Of a stretch of 8,373 bases of DNA, positions 1 through 6,076 are shown piece after piece. The stretch lies in assembly GCA_022865845.1 (NCBI GenBank), contig JALHUC010000419.1, forward strand, positions 1-8,373, in the 5' to 3' direction. The first letter of the stretch is position 1, and the number at the start of each line of letters is the position of its first letter. This DNA is from a bacterium (lineage in GTDB: Bacteria > BMS3Abin14). The notes under the pieces were generated by a model. The model worked only from the letters and a program-made list of their open reading frames with translations. It did no database searches and was not told where the DNA came from. A program made the translations under genes and the position numbers.

Positions 1-17
1 AAACCTTAATACTCGTC

Positions 18-38
18 AAGGGGCCGTAAGGCCCTTTT
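18..38 (+). terminator. Intrinsic terminator of an upstream gene outside the window
   Basis: A GC stem GGGCC (21-25) / GGCCC (30-34) with a GTAA loop is followed at once by TTTT (35-38). The AAG at 18-20 can extend the stem by pairing with part of the T run. This is the standard rho-independent layout for + strand transcription, so it probably ends a gene lying to the left of base 1. Confidence 0.7.
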
Positions 39-46
39 AAGAGCGA

Positions 47-74
47 ATTCCAGATTCCAGATTTCAAATTGCAA
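47..74. repeat. Heptamer tandem array, unit ATTCCAG
   Basis: Four 7-bp units lie in strict phase: ATTCCAG twice (47-60), then ATTTCAA (61-67) and ATTGCAA (68-74). The last two are diverged copies. The array sits between two terminator hairpins, and its last unit overlaps the 5' arm of the second hairpin. The short length and divergence make it less certain than the arrays at 1011 and 8254. Confidence 0.6.
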
Positions 75-98
75 AGGGGACCGAAAGGTCCCTTTTGC
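71..98 (+). terminator. Second intrinsic terminator, GAAA-loop hairpin
   Basis: The arms at 71-82 and 87-98 form a 12-bp stem with a single G-T wobble, closed by a GAAA tetraloop (83-86). The 3' arm contains GGTCCC followed by TTTT. A GC-rich stem with a T run fits a second tandem terminator for the same upstream unit. The near-symmetrical A and T runs mean it could also act on the - strand. Confidence 0.65.
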
Positions 99-167
99 AT
101 TCACCGCTTCGGGTTGCTCCCTTCAGGGCGGCGGTAGGTAATGCGCAGCTGTTTTCCTGGTGTTGCT

Positions 168-196
168 TTGCCATGAGTTAGCTTTGCGTATAAAAT
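168..196 (+). promoter_or_regulatory. Candidate sigma-70-type promoter for the Bax-inhibitor-like gene
   Basis: TTGCCA (168-173) as -35 and TAAAAT (191-196) as -10 are 17 bp apart. The overlapping TATAAA (189-194) is an alternative -10. The elements lie about 45 bp upstream of the start codon, after the two terminators, where a new transcript must begin. Assigned by eye. Confidence 0.45.
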
Positions 197-241
197 AAAG
201 TTTAATGATTAGCCAACGGAAGAATGAACGAAGGAGACGGT

Positions 242-1000
242 ATGCGAACCAGTAACCCCGCTTTAAACGACAAGGTCTTTTCCCGTGTAACGACTGGGGG
301 CGAGTCGATGACGATCTCGGGCGCCGTCAACAAGACCTTCATCCTGCTGGCGCTGGTGGTTTTCGCGGCTGCATACACATGGAGGCTCTTCTATGCGCAA
401 ATGGCCACCGCTGGCCCTCAGGCAGCTGCCCAGGCGGTCATGCCGTGGATGATCACCGGGTTGCTCGCCGGTTTTATCGTGGCCATGGTCACCATCTTCA
501 AGAAGACCTGGGCTCCGGCCACTGCCCCCGCCTACGCTATCCTGGAAGGGCTGGCGCTGGGGGGCATCTCCGCCTTTTTCGAGGCCCAGTTCCCGGGGAT
601 CGTCATCCAGGCTGTAGCCCTTACCCTCGGCACCCTTTTTGCCCTGCTAATGGCCTACAAATCAGGACTTATCCGGGCTACGGAGAACTTTCGGCTGGGT
701 GTCGTAGCCGCCACCGGGGGTATCTTCATTGTTTACATGATCAGCATGTTTGGCCGGATGATCTTCGGATGGCAGATGCCCCTTATTCACGATAGCGGTC
801 CCATGGGCATCGCTTTCAGCCTGTTCGTGGTGGTCGTCGCGGCCCTGAACCTGGTACTGGACTTCGATTTTATCGAAAAGGGACACGGTATGGCCCCGAA
901 GTACATGGAGTGGTTCGCGGCTTTCGGGCTGGTGGTCACCCTGGTGTGGCTCTACCTTGAGATCCTCCGTCTTCTGTCGAAGCTGCGGAGCAATAAGTAG
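242..1000 (+). CDS. Bax inhibitor-1/YccA-family integral membrane protein
   Basis: This 252-aa protein is mostly hydrophobic and has about seven membrane helices, at roughly residues 31-50, 68-86, 96-114, 119-139, 152-171, 187-206 and 222-245. It matches the bacterial Bax-inhibitor-like group (COG4760 type): an N-terminal NPALNDKVF segment, a glycine-rich LEGLALGGIS segment at 101-110, and an acidic LDFDFIEKG segment at 206-214 before the last helix. In studied BI-1 relatives such as Bacillus YetJ, acidic residues near the C-terminal helices gate a Ca2+ leak. Applying that role here is inference, because this subgroup is poorly characterised. The start at 242 is preferred over the in-frame ATG at 224 because AAGGAG (231-236) lies 5 nt before it. 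The next gene, on the same strand 192 bp later, is a Ca2+-type ATPase. Family assignment is fairly sure; the transported ion, if any, is not. Confidence 0.85.
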   Translation: MRTSNPALNDKVFSRVTTGGESMTISGAVNKTFILLALVVFAAAYTWRLFYAQMATAGPQAAAQAVMPWMITGLLAGFIVAMVTIFKKTWAPATAPAYAILEGLALGGISAFFEAQFPGIVIQAVALTLGTLFALLMAYKSGLIRATENFRLGVVAATGGIFIVYMISMFGRMIFGWQMPLIHDSGPMGIAFSLFVVVVAALNLVLDFDFIEKGHGMAPKYMEWFAAFGLVVTLVWLYLEILRLLSKLRSNK

Positions 1001-1010
1001 GTTACAATCC

Positions 1011-1059
1011 GTGAACCGTGAACCGTGAACCGTGAACCGTGAATAGTGATTCGTGATTG
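1011..1059. repeat. Heptamer tandem array, unit GTGAACC
   Basis: Seven 7-bp units lie in strict phase: four perfect GTGAACC copies (1011-1038), then GTGAATA, GTGATTC and GTGATTG, all keeping GTGA. The array begins 10 bp after the stop of the Bax-inhibitor-like gene. Two more GTGANNN units occur at 1141-1154. Loss of similarity from left to right suggests tandem expansion followed by drift. Confidence 0.85.
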
Positions 1060-1192
1060 GGTTGTCCACCGTATCTTCATGCGCAGGTGGATGATCAGTG
1101 ACTGACCTGCCCTGAGTCCCGCCGATGGCAGGATCCAAGCGTGATTGGTGAAATGGTCGTCCGCGGGGTGACCCTTTTCCGTAGGTCTGGAA

Positions 1193-3991
1193 ATGAACCA
1201 GAACAAAAATAAGACTCCCACAAAGATGGTCTGGCACCAGATGTCCCCCCAGGATGTTCTCCTGGCCCTGGATACTGACGGTGAGATCGGGCTTGCCTCT
1301 GCCGAGGCACTGCGTCGAAGGGAAGTGACAGGCCCCAACCTGCTGACCGAAAAGCACGGCAGGGGCCTTATTATAATTTTCCTGGAACAGATCAGGTCGC
1401 TGATGGTCCTGGTCCTTCTGGCAGCCGGCGCCGTTTCCTTGTTTCTCGGGGAGGTTTCCGATGCCGTGGCCATACTGGCCATCGTCCTGCTCAACGTCGT
1501 TCTGGGTGTCAAGGAGGAGTACAAGGCGGAAAAGGCCATCGCCGCCCTGCGCCGCCTGGCTGTGCCCAGGGTCAAGGTCGTGCGGGAAGGCCAGGTGGAG
1601 GAGGAAGGCGCCCGGGATCTGGTCCCCGGTGACATCGTTCTTCTCGAGGCCGGCGATATGGTACCGGCCGACTGCCGGCTTTTGTCCTGTGAAAGCCTTC
1701 GCATCCAGGAATCCTCCCTGACAGGCGAATCAGAGCCGGTGGAAAAGTGGCACAAGGCTCTCGATGAGCAGGACGATATTCCTCTGGGTGACCGGGTGAA
1801 CATGGCCTATATGGGAACGCCGGTAGTGCACGGACGTGGCAGGGGAGTGGTCACTGAAACCGGCATGGGCACCGAACTGGGCCGGGTGGCCGGTATGATC
1901 CAGGACCAGGAGGAGGAGGCGACGCCCCTTCAAAGAAGGCTGGACCGGCTGGCAAGGAACCTGGCTTTTGCCGCCCTTGCCCTGGTTCTTCTTGTCGTCC
2001 TGCTGGGCCTGGCGCGTGGGGAAGCGCCCAAACTGCTGTTCCTGACGGCGGTCAGCCTGGCTGTCGCTGTCATGCCGGAAGGTCTGCCTGCCGTGGTGAC
2101 CATAGCCCTCGCTCTGGGGGCGGAAAGGATGCTCCGCTACAAGGCGCTCATAAGGCGGCTGCCTGCCGTGGAAAGCCTTGGCTCGGTCACTGTCATCTGC
2201 ACCGACAAGACCGGAACTCTCACTGAGAACACCATGACAGTGACGATCCTCGATGCGGCAGGCCGTCGTGTGGACCTGACCCAGAAGGTATTGAAAACAG
2301 GGTTCCGCGTGACGCCAGGGGAAGAGTTCGTGGATCTGTCGGACTATCCAGCCATGAAGATCCTGCTGGCTGGAGGCGCTCTTTGTAACGACGCCGCCCT
2401 GAGGGAACGTCCGGACGGAACCCTTTCGGCCATTGGGGATCCCACCGAAGGGGCTCTCGTGGTGGCGGCTGCAAGGGCCGGACTCGTTAAGGGCGATCTG
2501 GACAGGCTGATGCCGAGGCTGGAGGAGATTCCCTTCGACTCCGACCGCAGGCTGATGACGACGGTGCACAATCTGGAGGGGATACATCCAGCTGGAGCCG
2601 AGGTTCTGCAGGGCGTTCTTGAGGATGTCTTGTCTGGCGGAGACAGGCGCCTCATCTTCACGAAAGGGGCAATCGAAAACCTCCTCCCATTGTGCGATCG
2701 AATAATGGGAGGCAAAAAGCCCCGGGCTCTGAGCGGGGACGATCGGGAGGCCATACTGAAGAGCCACGATGAGCTGGCCGACATGGGAATGCGGATACTG
2801 GGAGTGGGCTGCAGGGGCGACAGTGACCCTTTGGAGCCGGGCCAGGGGAGCGGTCCTGAAAAACAGCTGATCTATGTGGGAATGGTTGGAATTCTCGATC
2901 CCCCGCGGCCCGAAGCTCTCCAGGCGATACAGACCTGCCGGACGGCCGGTATCCGCCCCATTATGATCACGGGAGATCATCCGCTGACTGCCGCGCACAT
3001 TGCCAATGAGCTTGGCATCGGCAACGGTTCATTGGTCCTCACCGGAGCCCAGATGGACAAATTACCGGATAACCGTCTGGCTGAGGAAGTACAGAAGGTC
3101 GACGTCTATGCGAGGGTCTCACCGGCACACAAACTGAGGATCGTGGAAGCCCTCCGGAGCTTGGGCCATATCGTTGCCATGACGGGGGACGGGGTCAACG
3201 ATGCCCCTGCCTTAAAGAGGGCGGACGTCGGTGTCGCCATGGGCCTGGCCGGGACGGAAGTGGCCAAGGAGGCGGCGGATATCGTCCTGCAGGACGATAA
3301 CTTCGCCACCATCGTGCATGCGGTGCGGGAGGGGCGGATAATCTTTGATAATATACGCAAGTTCGTTCTGTTCATTCTTGCCAGCAACTCGGCCGAGATC
3401 ATCGTCATGCTGGCCGGGCCCATAATGGGCATGCCCCTGCCCCTGTATCCCCTCCAGATCCTCTGGGTCAACCTTCTGTCTGACGGCCTGCCAGCGGTGG
3501 CCCTGGCTGTGGAGCCGGGTGAAAAGGATGTGATGGATCGGGCTCCCATCGATCCAAAGGCGGGGATATTCACCAGGGGCATGGTTTTCAGGATCATCTG
3601 GGTCGGGACCCTGCTGGGCGCCCTGTGCCTGTTTTCCGGCTACCGGTTCTGGTCCATGGACGATCCGGCATGGAGAACGCTCATTTTCAGCACGCTGACC
3701 TTCGGCCAGATGGCCAACATCCTGGCGATACGGACAGGGGAAATATCTCTTTTCCGGAGCGGGATCATGTCCAATCGCCCACTTCTGGTGGCGGTCCTTT
3801 TGACATGCGCACTTCAGGTGGCAGTGATCTACCTGCCTCCCCTGCAATCGGTGTTCAAGACGGTTCCCCTCACGGCTGCCCAGTTTGGAACCTGTTTGCT
3901 CCTGAGTTCCCTGCTTTTCTGGGCCATAGAAGGAGAAAAGCTGTTAAGGCGGCTGAGCCAAAGGAAAGTGGCCTCAGCTCCGGACCGGTAA
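1193..3991 (+). CDS. P-type Ca2+-transporting ATPase (P2A type)
   Basis: This 932-aa membrane pump uses ATP to export or sequester cations, most likely Ca2+. Domains in order: cation-ATPase N-terminal domain (about 12-60), TM1-2 (67-107), actuator with TGES (177-180), TM3-4 with the PEGLP cation site (295-299), phosphorylation domain with DKTGT (D338), nucleotide-binding domain with KGA (491-493), hinge TGDGVNDAP (from T664), and TM5-10 to the C-terminus. Ligands matching SERCA are E296 (TM4), N732 and E735 (TM5), and N760, S763 and D764 (TM6). The TM8 position equivalent to SERCA E908 appears to be Q839, so site II looks intact while site I is altered, suggesting one ion per cycle. The length is normal and no lesion was seen. 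ATG 1193 is the first start after the in-frame stop at 1169; its Shine-Dalgarno is weak (AGG at 1183-1185). A Mn2+ or broader specificity is possible. Confidence 0.95.
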   Translation: MNQNKNKTPTKMVWHQMSPQDVLLALDTDGEIGLASAEALRRREVTGPNLLTEKHGRGLIIIFLEQIRSLMVLVLLAAGAVSLFLGEVSDAVAILAIVLLNVVLGVKEEYKAEKAIAALRRLAVPRVKVVREGQVEEEGARDLVPGDIVLLEAGDMVPADCRLLSCESLRIQESSLTGESEPVEKWHKALDEQDDIPLGDRVNMAYMGTPVVHGRGRGVVTETGMGTELGRVAGMIQDQEEEATPLQRRLDRLARNLAFAALALVLLVVLLGLARGEAPKLLFLTAVSLAVAVMPEGLPAVVTIALALGAERMLRYKALIRRLPAVESLGSVTVICTDKTGTLTENTMTVTILDAAGRRVDLTQKVLKTGFRVTPGEEFVDLSDYPAMKILLAGGALCNDAALRERPDGTLSAIGDPTEGALVVAAARAGLVKGDLDRLMPRLEEIPFDSDRRLMTTVHNLEGIHPAGAEVLQGVLEDVLSGGDRRLIFTKGAIENLLPLCDRIMGGKKPRALSGDDREAILKSHDELADMGMRILGVGCRGDSDPLEPGQGSGPEKQLIYVGMVGILDPPRPEALQAIQTCRTAGIRPIMITGDHPLTAAHIANELGIGNGSLVLTGAQMDKLPDNRLAEEVQKVDVYARVSPAHKLRIVEALRSLGHIVAMTGDGVNDAPALKRADVGVAMGLAGTEVAKEAADIVLQDDNFATIVHAVREGRIIFDNIRKFVLFILASNSAEIIVMLAGPIMGMPLPLYPLQILWVNLLSDGLPAVALAVEPGEKDVMDRAPIDPKAGIFTRGMVFRIIWVGTLLGALCLFSGYRFWSMDDPAWRTLIFSTLTFGQMANILAIRTGEISLFRSGIMSNRPLLVAVLLTCALQVAVIYLPPLQSVFKTVPLTAAQFGTCLLLSSLLFWAIEGEKLLRRLSQRKVASAPDR

Positions 3992-4133
3992 AGGGGAGAT
4001 GAGAAAAGTTAGCCGGGACACTGAGGAAGAATTACGTTTTATTGCACCAGTGCACATGTGTACTCACAACACTTTGAAATCTGAGATTGATCCATCCTGA
4101 CACGGGTGATTTTGTCTGCTACACTTCGTTAAA

Positions 4134-4153
4134 GGGTCATTGGGGGATGACCC
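4134..4153. promoter_or_regulatory. Stem-loop in the spacer before the small Cys-rich gene
   Basis: GGGTCAT (4134-4140) and ATGACCC (4147-4153) form a perfect 7-bp stem with a TGGGGG loop. No T run follows, so this is not a standard intrinsic terminator. It lies 136 bp before the downstream start and could be a leader structure or a weak terminator of the ATPase transcript. The rest of 3992-4235 shows only a 14-bp imperfect palindrome at 4050-4063 and no convincing gene. Confidence 0.4.
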
Positions 4154-4235
4154 ATCTTTGTCCTTCCAGCGTTTTCTTGCGATCCTCCCTCTTGGCCCGA
4201 TCACCGGTTCGCTCATATCCAATTGGAGGCCAGGT

Positions 4236-4280
4236 GTGATCCCTTGCCTTTTTTGCCGGGGGTGTTTCCATGTTGTATGA
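4236..4280 (+). CDS. Possible 14-codon leader reading frame with strong RBS
   Basis: GGAGG (4225-4229) lies 6 nt before a GTG at 4236. This opens a 14-codon frame encoding a peptide with cysteines at positions 4, 7 and 10, ending in TGA at 4278-4280. It overlaps the ATG of the next reading frame (4270) by 11 nt in another frame. This is the best Shine-Dalgarno in the region, while ATG 4270 has a poor one, so translational coupling is plausible. Such a short frame can occur by chance. Confidence 0.25.
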   Translation: MIPCLFCRGCFHVV

Positions 4281-4560
4281 ACCGATTCTTAGAGGGTTCA
4301 GGCAGGCGTGTACCAGGTGCACGGAGGGCAGGCTGCAGTGGCGGAGCTGGCAGCACTGGCAGCATATCTCCCATGAAGGCCGCCGTTCCTGCGATCACCT
4401 TGTCTATTACGAGTGTGATCGATGTCATTGCAGGCTCAAGATCTTCAAGGGCGGATTGGTCAGGGATGCAGGTGAAAGGGAGTGGACTCAGTATTGCGAA
4501 GGAGGGGGTAAACTGGACCAAGGACCCAGAAAAGTCCGGGACATAACGCGGTTCCTGTAA
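4270..4560 (+). CDS. Small Cys/His-rich protein of unknown function, possible zinc ribbon
   Basis: This 96-aa reading frame encodes a basic protein with a CTRC pair (C14/C17), a CDRC pair (C49/C52) and further cysteines at 41, 54 and 76. Many histidines and tryptophans lie between them (W24, W27, W30, H29, H32, H35, H43). Two CxxC knuckles about 32 residues apart could bind one zinc ion, as in small zinc-ribbon proteins; that is inference from spacing only. No family was recognised. Codon use looks plausible for a gene, but overlapping frames on both strands are also open here. The start has only GGGGG (4258-4262) as a weak ribosome site. It is convergent with thyX and separated from it by repeats. 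It may be a small orphan gene, or a chance frame. Confidence 0.5.
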   Translation: MLYEPILRGFRQACTRCTEGRLQWRSWQHWQHISHEGRRSCDHLVYYECDRCHCRLKIFKGGLVRDAGEREWTQYCEGGGKLDQGPRKVRDITRFL

Positions 4561-4570
4561 AAGTGCCAGT

Positions 4571-4584
4571 GTAAGTAGTAAGTA
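4571..4584. repeat. Short heptamer duplication GTAAGTA
   Basis: Two perfect adjacent GTAAGTA units lie just after the small Cys-rich reading frame, followed by AGT-rich sequence that may be decayed copies. On its own it could be chance. It is listed because longer arrays of the same period occur in most other gaps of this window. Confidence 0.35.
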
Positions 4585-4703
4585 ATAGTGTTAGTTCGGG
4601 GAAAGGCCAGTTTCTATTAACGCGATGTTTTTGACCGCAGGGTACGCAGCGGCAGGCTTCAATATTGGGGGACGCAGCTGTTAGATATCTTTTGATCTAC
4701 TCC

Positions 4704-4731
4704 TGCGTTCTGCGTGCTGCGTTCTGTATAC
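4704..4731. repeat. Heptamer tandem array, unit TGCGTTC, abutting the thyX stop
   Basis: Four phased 7-bp units: TGCGTTC, TGCGTGC, TGCGTTC and the diverged TGTATAC. The array ends at 4731 and the thyX stop codon (complement of 4732-4734) begins at the very next base, so the array forms the start of the thyX 3' untranslated region. Related GCAG-rich sequence continues upstream at about 4635-4680. Confidence 0.65.
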
Positions 4732-5661
4732 TCAGCCTTTCCCCCACGGAACTTCCACTCCCATCCTGTCCATCTTCCCGGCCAGCTCCCTTCCCTCCAG
4801 GGTGGGTTTGACACTGTCTCCGTCCGGGACTGTGAATCCGGTTTCGAGGAGCAGTTTGTCGGCCTCTTCCATCTGGCCGCTGTTTATGAGGGCCAGGACC
4901 TCCACTTCGTCACTGGAAAGGTTGACAGACCCGTGACGGTAGTCCATGAACGCCTCCCAGGCCAGTGGCACCCACTTCTGGACGATCTTTTCGCCGATGG
5001 TCTCGGCGTATTCCCTTATTTCAAGCTGCGCCTTGTGATCCATGCGCAGGTTCAGGAAGTGGAGGAGGTTGTGCAGATCGATCTTCCAGTACGCCTCCGT
5101 GTAGGTGGAAAGGGGCAGATCCTTCCTGGCCTGCTCCCTCGCGACCCCCAGTTCGATCCGTTCATCGTAAATTTCCTGCAAGAAACTCTGGGCCTCGGTT
5201 TCGCGCTCAGTGAGCCGCTGGCCGACGTCGGTGTCCATGCCGCCCTCGCTGCCCTGCCGGTTGATCTCGGACTGAAGGCGCCACTGGTCGGGCTGGGTGG
5301 TGCGGAACCTGTCGATGGCAAGAGAATATCGGGTAGAGTACTCGTTAACGTTAGCTGTTCTGTGCCTTATCCATTGGCGCCACAGATCCATGGGAACACG
5401 GACGTGGAGCTTCACCTCACACATCTCGAAGGGGGTCGTGTGGCGGTGCCGCATAAGGTACCGGAGGAGGCCCCGGTCGTCGCTCACCGATTTGGTGCCC
5501 TTGCCGTAGGAGACCCTGGCGGCCTGTACGATGGAGTCGTCGTTACCCATGTAGTCGATGAGGCGCACAAACCCGTCATCCAGAACGGGAAAGGCCTGGC
5601 CGAGAATCTCTTCCAGTTCCGGGACCTGAATGCGGTCTAGGCGTTCTGTTCCTTTGCTCAC
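4732..5661 (-). CDS. thyX: Flavin-dependent thymidylate synthase
   Basis: This 309-aa cytoplasmic enzyme makes dTMP from dUMP, using methylenetetrahydrofolate as carbon donor and reduced FAD (from NADPH) as reductant. The diagnostic RHRx7S motif is present: R99-H100-R101 and S109, within RHRTANVNEYSTRY. Also visible are an upstream histidine-rich RHRHTTPFE segment (71-79) and the R-Q-A-R-K-D-LP segment near 175-183. A following helix carries HNLLHFLNLR (197-206), whose arginine matches the dUMP-binding region of the family. It is longer than the roughly 220-aa Thermotoga type, with an extra charged segment at about 124-160 and a C-terminal extension, as in the longer proteobacterial forms. 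The start is GTG at 5661, supported by a perfect AGGAGG (complement of 5668-5673) 6 nt upstream. No thyA, folate or nucleotide gene lies beside it, so it appears monocistronic. Confidence 0.96.
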   Translation of the reverse strand: MSKGTERLDRIQVPELEEILGQAFPVLDDGFVRLIDYMGNDDSIVQAARVSYGKGTKSVSDDRGLLRYLMRHRHTTPFEMCEVKLHVRVPMDLWRQWIRHRTANVNEYSTRYSLAIDRFRTTQPDQWRLQSEINRQGSEGGMDTDVGQRLTERETEAQSFLQEIYDERIELGVAREQARKDLPLSTYTEAYWKIDLHNLLHFLNLRMDHKAQLEIREYAETIGEKIVQKWVPLAWEAFMDYRHGSVNLSSDEVEVLALINSGQMEEADKLLLETGFTVPDGDSVKPTLEGRELAGKMDRMGVEVPWGKG

Positions 5662-5697
5662 GGTGGACCTCCTGGGGGGATGAATAATCGAGAGCGT

Positions 5698-5726
5698 ATT
5701 CTAATGGAAGTGTGATTGGAAGGGAA
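5698..5726 (-). promoter_or_regulatory. Weak candidate thyX promoter
   Basis: On the - strand, TAGAAT (complement of 5698-5703) could be a -10, 17 bp after a poor -35, TTCCCT (complement of 5721-5726). It lies about 25 bp from the ribosome site, the expected place, but only the -10 is convincing. The repeat block starting at 5739 lies directly upstream. Confidence 0.3.
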
Positions 5727-5738
5727 GGGGCTCAAGCA

Positions 5739-5788
5739 GTCCAAAGTCCAAAGTCCAATGTCCAAAGGAAAGGCAGGGCGGAGGGCGT
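5739..5788. repeat. Heptamer array GTCCAAA plus G-rich tail, copy 1 of a dispersed block
   Basis: Four phased units GTCCAAA, GTCCAAA, GTCCAAT, GTCCAAA (5739-5766) are followed by GGAAAGGC and two AGGGCGN heptamers (5775-5788). Bases 5745-5788 are identical to 7592-7635. The only internal difference between the two blocks is one extra heptamer here, the expected mark of slippage. Confidence 0.85.
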
Positions 5789-5806
5789 GGGGGTGAGGGA
5801 GAACAT

Positions 5807-5846
5807 CAGAGGGGGAGAGTGGGCGAGAGGGGGAGTGGGAGAAAAG
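5807..5846. repeat. Purine-rich octamer array, consensus GNGAGWGG
   Basis: In 8-bp phase the units are CAGAGGGG, GAGAGTGG, GCGAGAGG, GGGAGTGG and GAGAAAAG. The three middle units share GNGAGWGG; the outer ones are decayed. The strand is almost entirely purine. Low complexity makes the register less certain than in the other arrays. Confidence 0.45.
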
Positions 5847-5852
5847 GCTCAT

Positions 5853-5884
5853 GTATCTAAGTATCGAGGTATCTACGTATCAAG
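5853..5884. repeat. Octamer tandem array, consensus GTATCNAN
   Basis: Four phased 8-bp units: GTATCTAA, GTATCGAG, GTATCTAC and GTATCAAG. All keep GTATC, with variation confined to the last three positions. This period of 8 contrasts with the 7-bp arrays on both sides. Confidence 0.75.
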
Positions 5885-5891
5885 GTAACAC

Positions 5892-5919
5892 CTGGAACCA
5901 GGAACTTGGAACTTGGAAA
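5892..5919. repeat. Heptamer tandem array, consensus NNGGAAC
   Basis: Four phased units: CTGGAAC, CAGGAAC, TTGGAAC and TTGGAAA. The array continues directly into the 19-bp duplication at 5920. Confidence 0.75.
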
Positions 5920-5975
5920 CTGAGCGAAGCGAGCGAACCTGAGCGAAGCGAGCGAACCTGAGGCGCGGTAGCGCC
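5920..5975. repeat. 19-bp tandem duplication followed by a hairpin
   Basis: The 19-bp unit at 5920-5938, rich in GCGA and GAGC, is repeated exactly at 5939-5957. A perfect small hairpin follows: GGCGC (5962-5966), loop GGTA, GCGCC (5971-5975). No T run is present. This ends the mosaic of repeats that fills the thyX/6077 spacer. From 5976 to 6065 nothing further was recognised. Confidence 0.8.
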
Positions 5976-6076
5976 GAGCGGTTGTGGATTGCGGTATGTC
6001 AAACATGCGGGGTCATGTGTGTAATAATATCTACAAAGGGTTAACACTTCTCCAGGCGAATACATGAGGGGACCGT

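Noticed and set aside
1730..2998. 422-codon open frame on the - strand inside the ATPase gene
   Set aside because: Long antisense frames are expected in GC-rich genes. The + strand protein is a complete, motif-verified P-type ATPase.
4050..4063. 14-bp near-palindrome GTGCACATGTGTAC as an operator
   Set aside because: It has one mismatch, no nearby promoter and no regulator gene in the window; a palindrome of this length can arise by chance.
4714..5640. Long open frame on the + strand across the thyX gene (308 codons)
   Set aside because: It is the antisense shadow of thyX. The - strand frame has the RHRx7S motif, a perfect AGGAGG and family-wide similarity; the + strand frame has none.
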